From the NCBI GenBank assembly GCA_014860575.1, contig JACZJK010000057.1:108064-172063 (forward strand): a DNA stretch of 64,000 bases, given 5' to 3'. Position 1 is the stretch's first letter. Each line of letters opens with the position of its first letter. A program made the translations under genes and the position numbers. The notes beneath the pieces were generated by a model. It did not search any database. It saw only the letters and a list, made by a program, of their open reading frames with translations, and was not told where the DNA came from. Of this stretch, positions 62,405 through 64,000 are shown piece by piece. Source of the stretch: Bacteroidales bacterium. Lineage in GTDB: Bacteria; Bacteroidota; Bacteroidia; Bacteroidales; JAAYJT01.

Positions 62405-63760
62405 ATGGCAAACGGTGCATTAAAACAACTGGTTGATGATTTCATGGCTCCTGTCATCGCCAAAAATGCCGGCGAAGTAGAATTTCACCAGGCGGTTAAA
62501 GAAGTGGCAGAATCATTGCTGCCCTACATTGAAGAAAATCCCAAATACAAACATGCCAAAATCCTTCAGCGGATCGCTGAACCGGAAAGAGTGATCATGT
62601 TCCGCGTGCCCTGGCTCGATGACAAAGGCGATGTGCAGATCAACCGTGGATTTCGTATTGAAATGAACAGCGCGATTGGCCCTTACAAAGGAGGATTGCG
62701 CTTTCACCCAACGGTGAATCTTGGCATCCTGAAGTTCCTGGCCTTTGAGCAAGTGTTTAAAAACAGCCTTACCACGCTGCCTATGGGTGGTGGAAAAGGT
62801 GGTTCAGATTTTGACCCCAAAGGTAAATCCGACAATGAAGTGATGAAATTCTGCCAGAGTTTTATGAGTGAGCTGTTCCGTCATATCGGGCCCGATACCG
62901 ATGTTCCTGCCGGAGATATCGGCGTTGGTTTCAGAGAAGTCGGTTATATGTACGGAATGTACAAGAAGATTAGAAACGAATCAACTGGAGTTTTAACTGG
63001 AAAAGGATTGACATATGGTGGATCCCTTGTCAGAAAAGAAGCTACAGGTTATGGTCTTTGCTACTTTGTCCAAGAGATGCTCAAAGTTTATCGCAACGAT
63101 GATATGAAAGATAAAAGAGTCATCATTTCCGGATCAGGAAAAGTTGGCTTGTATGCCGCTTTAAAAGCCCGCGAAATGGGCGCAAGAGTTGTTGCCATGT
63201 CTGATGTGAACGGCTATGTCTATGATCCAAATGGCATTGACATCGATATCGTCAGGAACCTGACAATTGAAGCACCAGAATTCTCGACCAAATATCAAGA
63301 ATTCCGTTCCAATGCAATCTATAATGAAAATCCTACCGACATCTGGAAACTTCCTTGCGATATCGCGCTTCCTTGCGCGACGCAAAACGAACTTCCACTT
63401 GAAGGCGCAAAGGCACTTGTCGCAAACGGCTGCTTCCTAGTAGCAGAAGGCGCAAATATGCCAACGACCCTAGATGCCACTAAATATCTGCAACACGCTG
63501 ATATTTTATTTGCACCAGGTAAAGCTGCCAATGCCGGCGGCGTAGCCGTGTCAGGCCTAGAAATGAGCCAAAATGCTATGCATTATCCCTGGTCATATGC
63601 TGAAGTTGATGAAAAACTAGAAATCATTATGTCAGACATATTTAAGAAAGCATATTCTGAAGCCAGAAAATATACCGATCACAGAAACTTGGTCATCGGG
63701 GCAAATATTGCCGGTTTCATGCGCATTTATCAAGCAATGCTTGATCAAGGAATCGTCTAA
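62405..63760 (+). CDS. gdhA: Glutamate dehydrogenase (probably NADP-dependent)
   Basis: 451 residues, hexameric GDH size. Substrate and catalytic lysines in GPYKGGLRF (K95) and PMGGGKGGSDFDPKGK (K131); DTDVPAGDIGVGF; nucleotide-binding ISGSGKVGLYAA in the second half, where GxGxxG is kept. It catalyses reversible amination of 2-oxoglutarate to glutamate; the coenzyme is inferred from the general family. Codon choice changes along the gene: CTA leucine codons appear only after about 63000, and AGA arginine becomes common. The second half (MYGMYKKIRNESTGVLTGKGLTYGG read as two parts) resembles, from memory, Firmicutes/Mollicutes sequences. The next gene follows after one base. Confidence 0.93.
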   Translation: MANGALKQLVDDFMAPVIAKNAGEVEFHQAVKEVAESLLPYIEENPKYKHAKILQRIAEPERVIMFRVPWLDDKGDVQINRGFRIEMNSAIGPYKGGLRFHPTVNLGILKFLAFEQVFKNSLTTLPMGGGKGGSDFDPKGKSDNEVMKFCQSFMSELFRHIGPDTDVPAGDIGVGFREVGYMYGMYKKIRNESTGVLTGKGLTYGGSLVRKEATGYGLCYFVQEMLKVYRNDDMKDKRVIISGSGKVGLYAALKAREMGARVVAMSDVNGYVYDPNGIDIDIVRNLTIEAPEFSTKYQEFRSNAIYNENPTDIWKLPCDIALPCATQNELPLEGAKALVANGCFLVAEGANMPTTLDATKYLQHADILFAPGKAANAGGVAVSGLEMSQNAMHYPWSYAEVDEKLEIIMSDIFKKAYSEARKYTDHRNLVIGANIAGFMRIYQAMLDQGIV

Positions 63761-63761
63761 A

Positions 63762-64000
63762 GTGGCAGTAGTCAAGGCACCCGATATCCTACTTCCGAAA
63801 CAGAGCATCGATTATCATAAGTGGGCTGTAATCGCCTGTGACCAGTTCACGAGCGAAAAAGCATATTGGAATCAAGTTCACCAACTTGTGGATAATGTTC
63901 CCTCAACTTACCATATCATCCTGCCGGAAGCTTATTTGGATATGGGTTTTGAAACCAGAATCAAAAGTGTCAACGAAAACATGGATCTTTATCTAAGATC
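63762..64000 (+). CDS. DUF1015-family protein, N-terminal part
   Basis: 79 codons to the window edge. It starts with GTG one base after the gdhA stop: (M)AVVKAPDILLPKQSIDYHK followed by WAVIACDQFTSEKAYW and STYHIILPEAYLD, the N-terminus of the DUF1015 subfamily I associate with Firmicutes. The function of the family is not established. The tight junction with gdhA suggests co-transcription. Base and codon use (CTA leucine, AGA arginine) match the second half of gdhA, not the rest of the window. Confidence 0.75.
   Translation, partial: MAVVKAPDILLPKQSIDYHKWAVIACDQFTSEKAYWNQVHQLVDNVPSTYHIILPEAYLDMGFETRIKSVNENMDLYLR

Overview
The window is a piece of a Bacteroidota (probably Bacteroidales-like) chromosome. 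The evidence is several proteins with C-terminal type IX secretion (T9SS) sorting domains, a GldA-type ABC ATPase, MBG and invasin-type giant surface proteins, an outer-membrane beta-barrel receptor of the carboxypeptidase-regulatory/plug type, and many upstream TAnnTTTG boxes, the Bacteroidota -7 promoter element. No rRNA, tRNA, CRISPR array or transposase gene was recognised. Only the last kilobase (end of gdhA and a DUF1015 gene) looks different in style and may be foreign or an assembly join.

Layout. 1-20,339 (minus): a three-gene secreted-protein operon, read from high to low coordinates. It encodes a 2,199-residue MBG/beta-helix protein, a 145-residue exported protein of unknown function, and a giant modular adhesin whose first 4,411 residues fill 13,235-1 and run off the window. 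A compact structured RNA (20,460-20,562) lies in its 5' region, and a terminator separates it from a TPR/LuxR-type regulator (20,869-22,740). 22,917-38,140: mostly housekeeping genes. These are an ornithine-racemase-like enzyme with a GNAT acetyltransferase, a LolC/E-type permease, NamZ-type muramidase, an outer-membrane receptor, a class I aminotransferase, gldA, metK, rocD and the cytochrome c maturation genes ccmBCDE. 38,348-46,700 (plus): four paralogous T9SS-secreted Asp-box proteins in tandem; the fourth has a frameshift. Two short sorting-domain remnants, each with its own terminator, lie between them and are the last traces of vanished copies. 47,392-51,033: a T9SS-secreted subtilisin-like protease. 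51,280-51,641: a small hicBA toxin-antitoxin pair flanked by matching double palindromes. 51,687-58,253 (minus): a NuoE/NuoF-like pair plus a 1,231-residue fusion of a NuoG-like and a GltD-like module, probably a soluble, possibly electron-bifurcating NAD(P)H oxidoreductase. 58,371-61,847: a receiver/PPDK_N fusion. 62,405-64,000: gdhA and a partial DUF1015 gene.

How it fits together. Much of the coding capacity goes to surface and secreted proteins: giant adhesins, propeller-like T9SS cargo, a T9SS protease, a barrel receptor. The rest is amino-acid and redox metabolism (ornithine, glutamate, SAM, NAD(P)H, cytochrome c). Intergenic DNA is unusual. At least five gaps carry a dispersed family of low-complexity word repeats, and several others carry palindromic elements. 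Most stops on the plus strand of the T9SS array are followed by clear intrinsic terminators.
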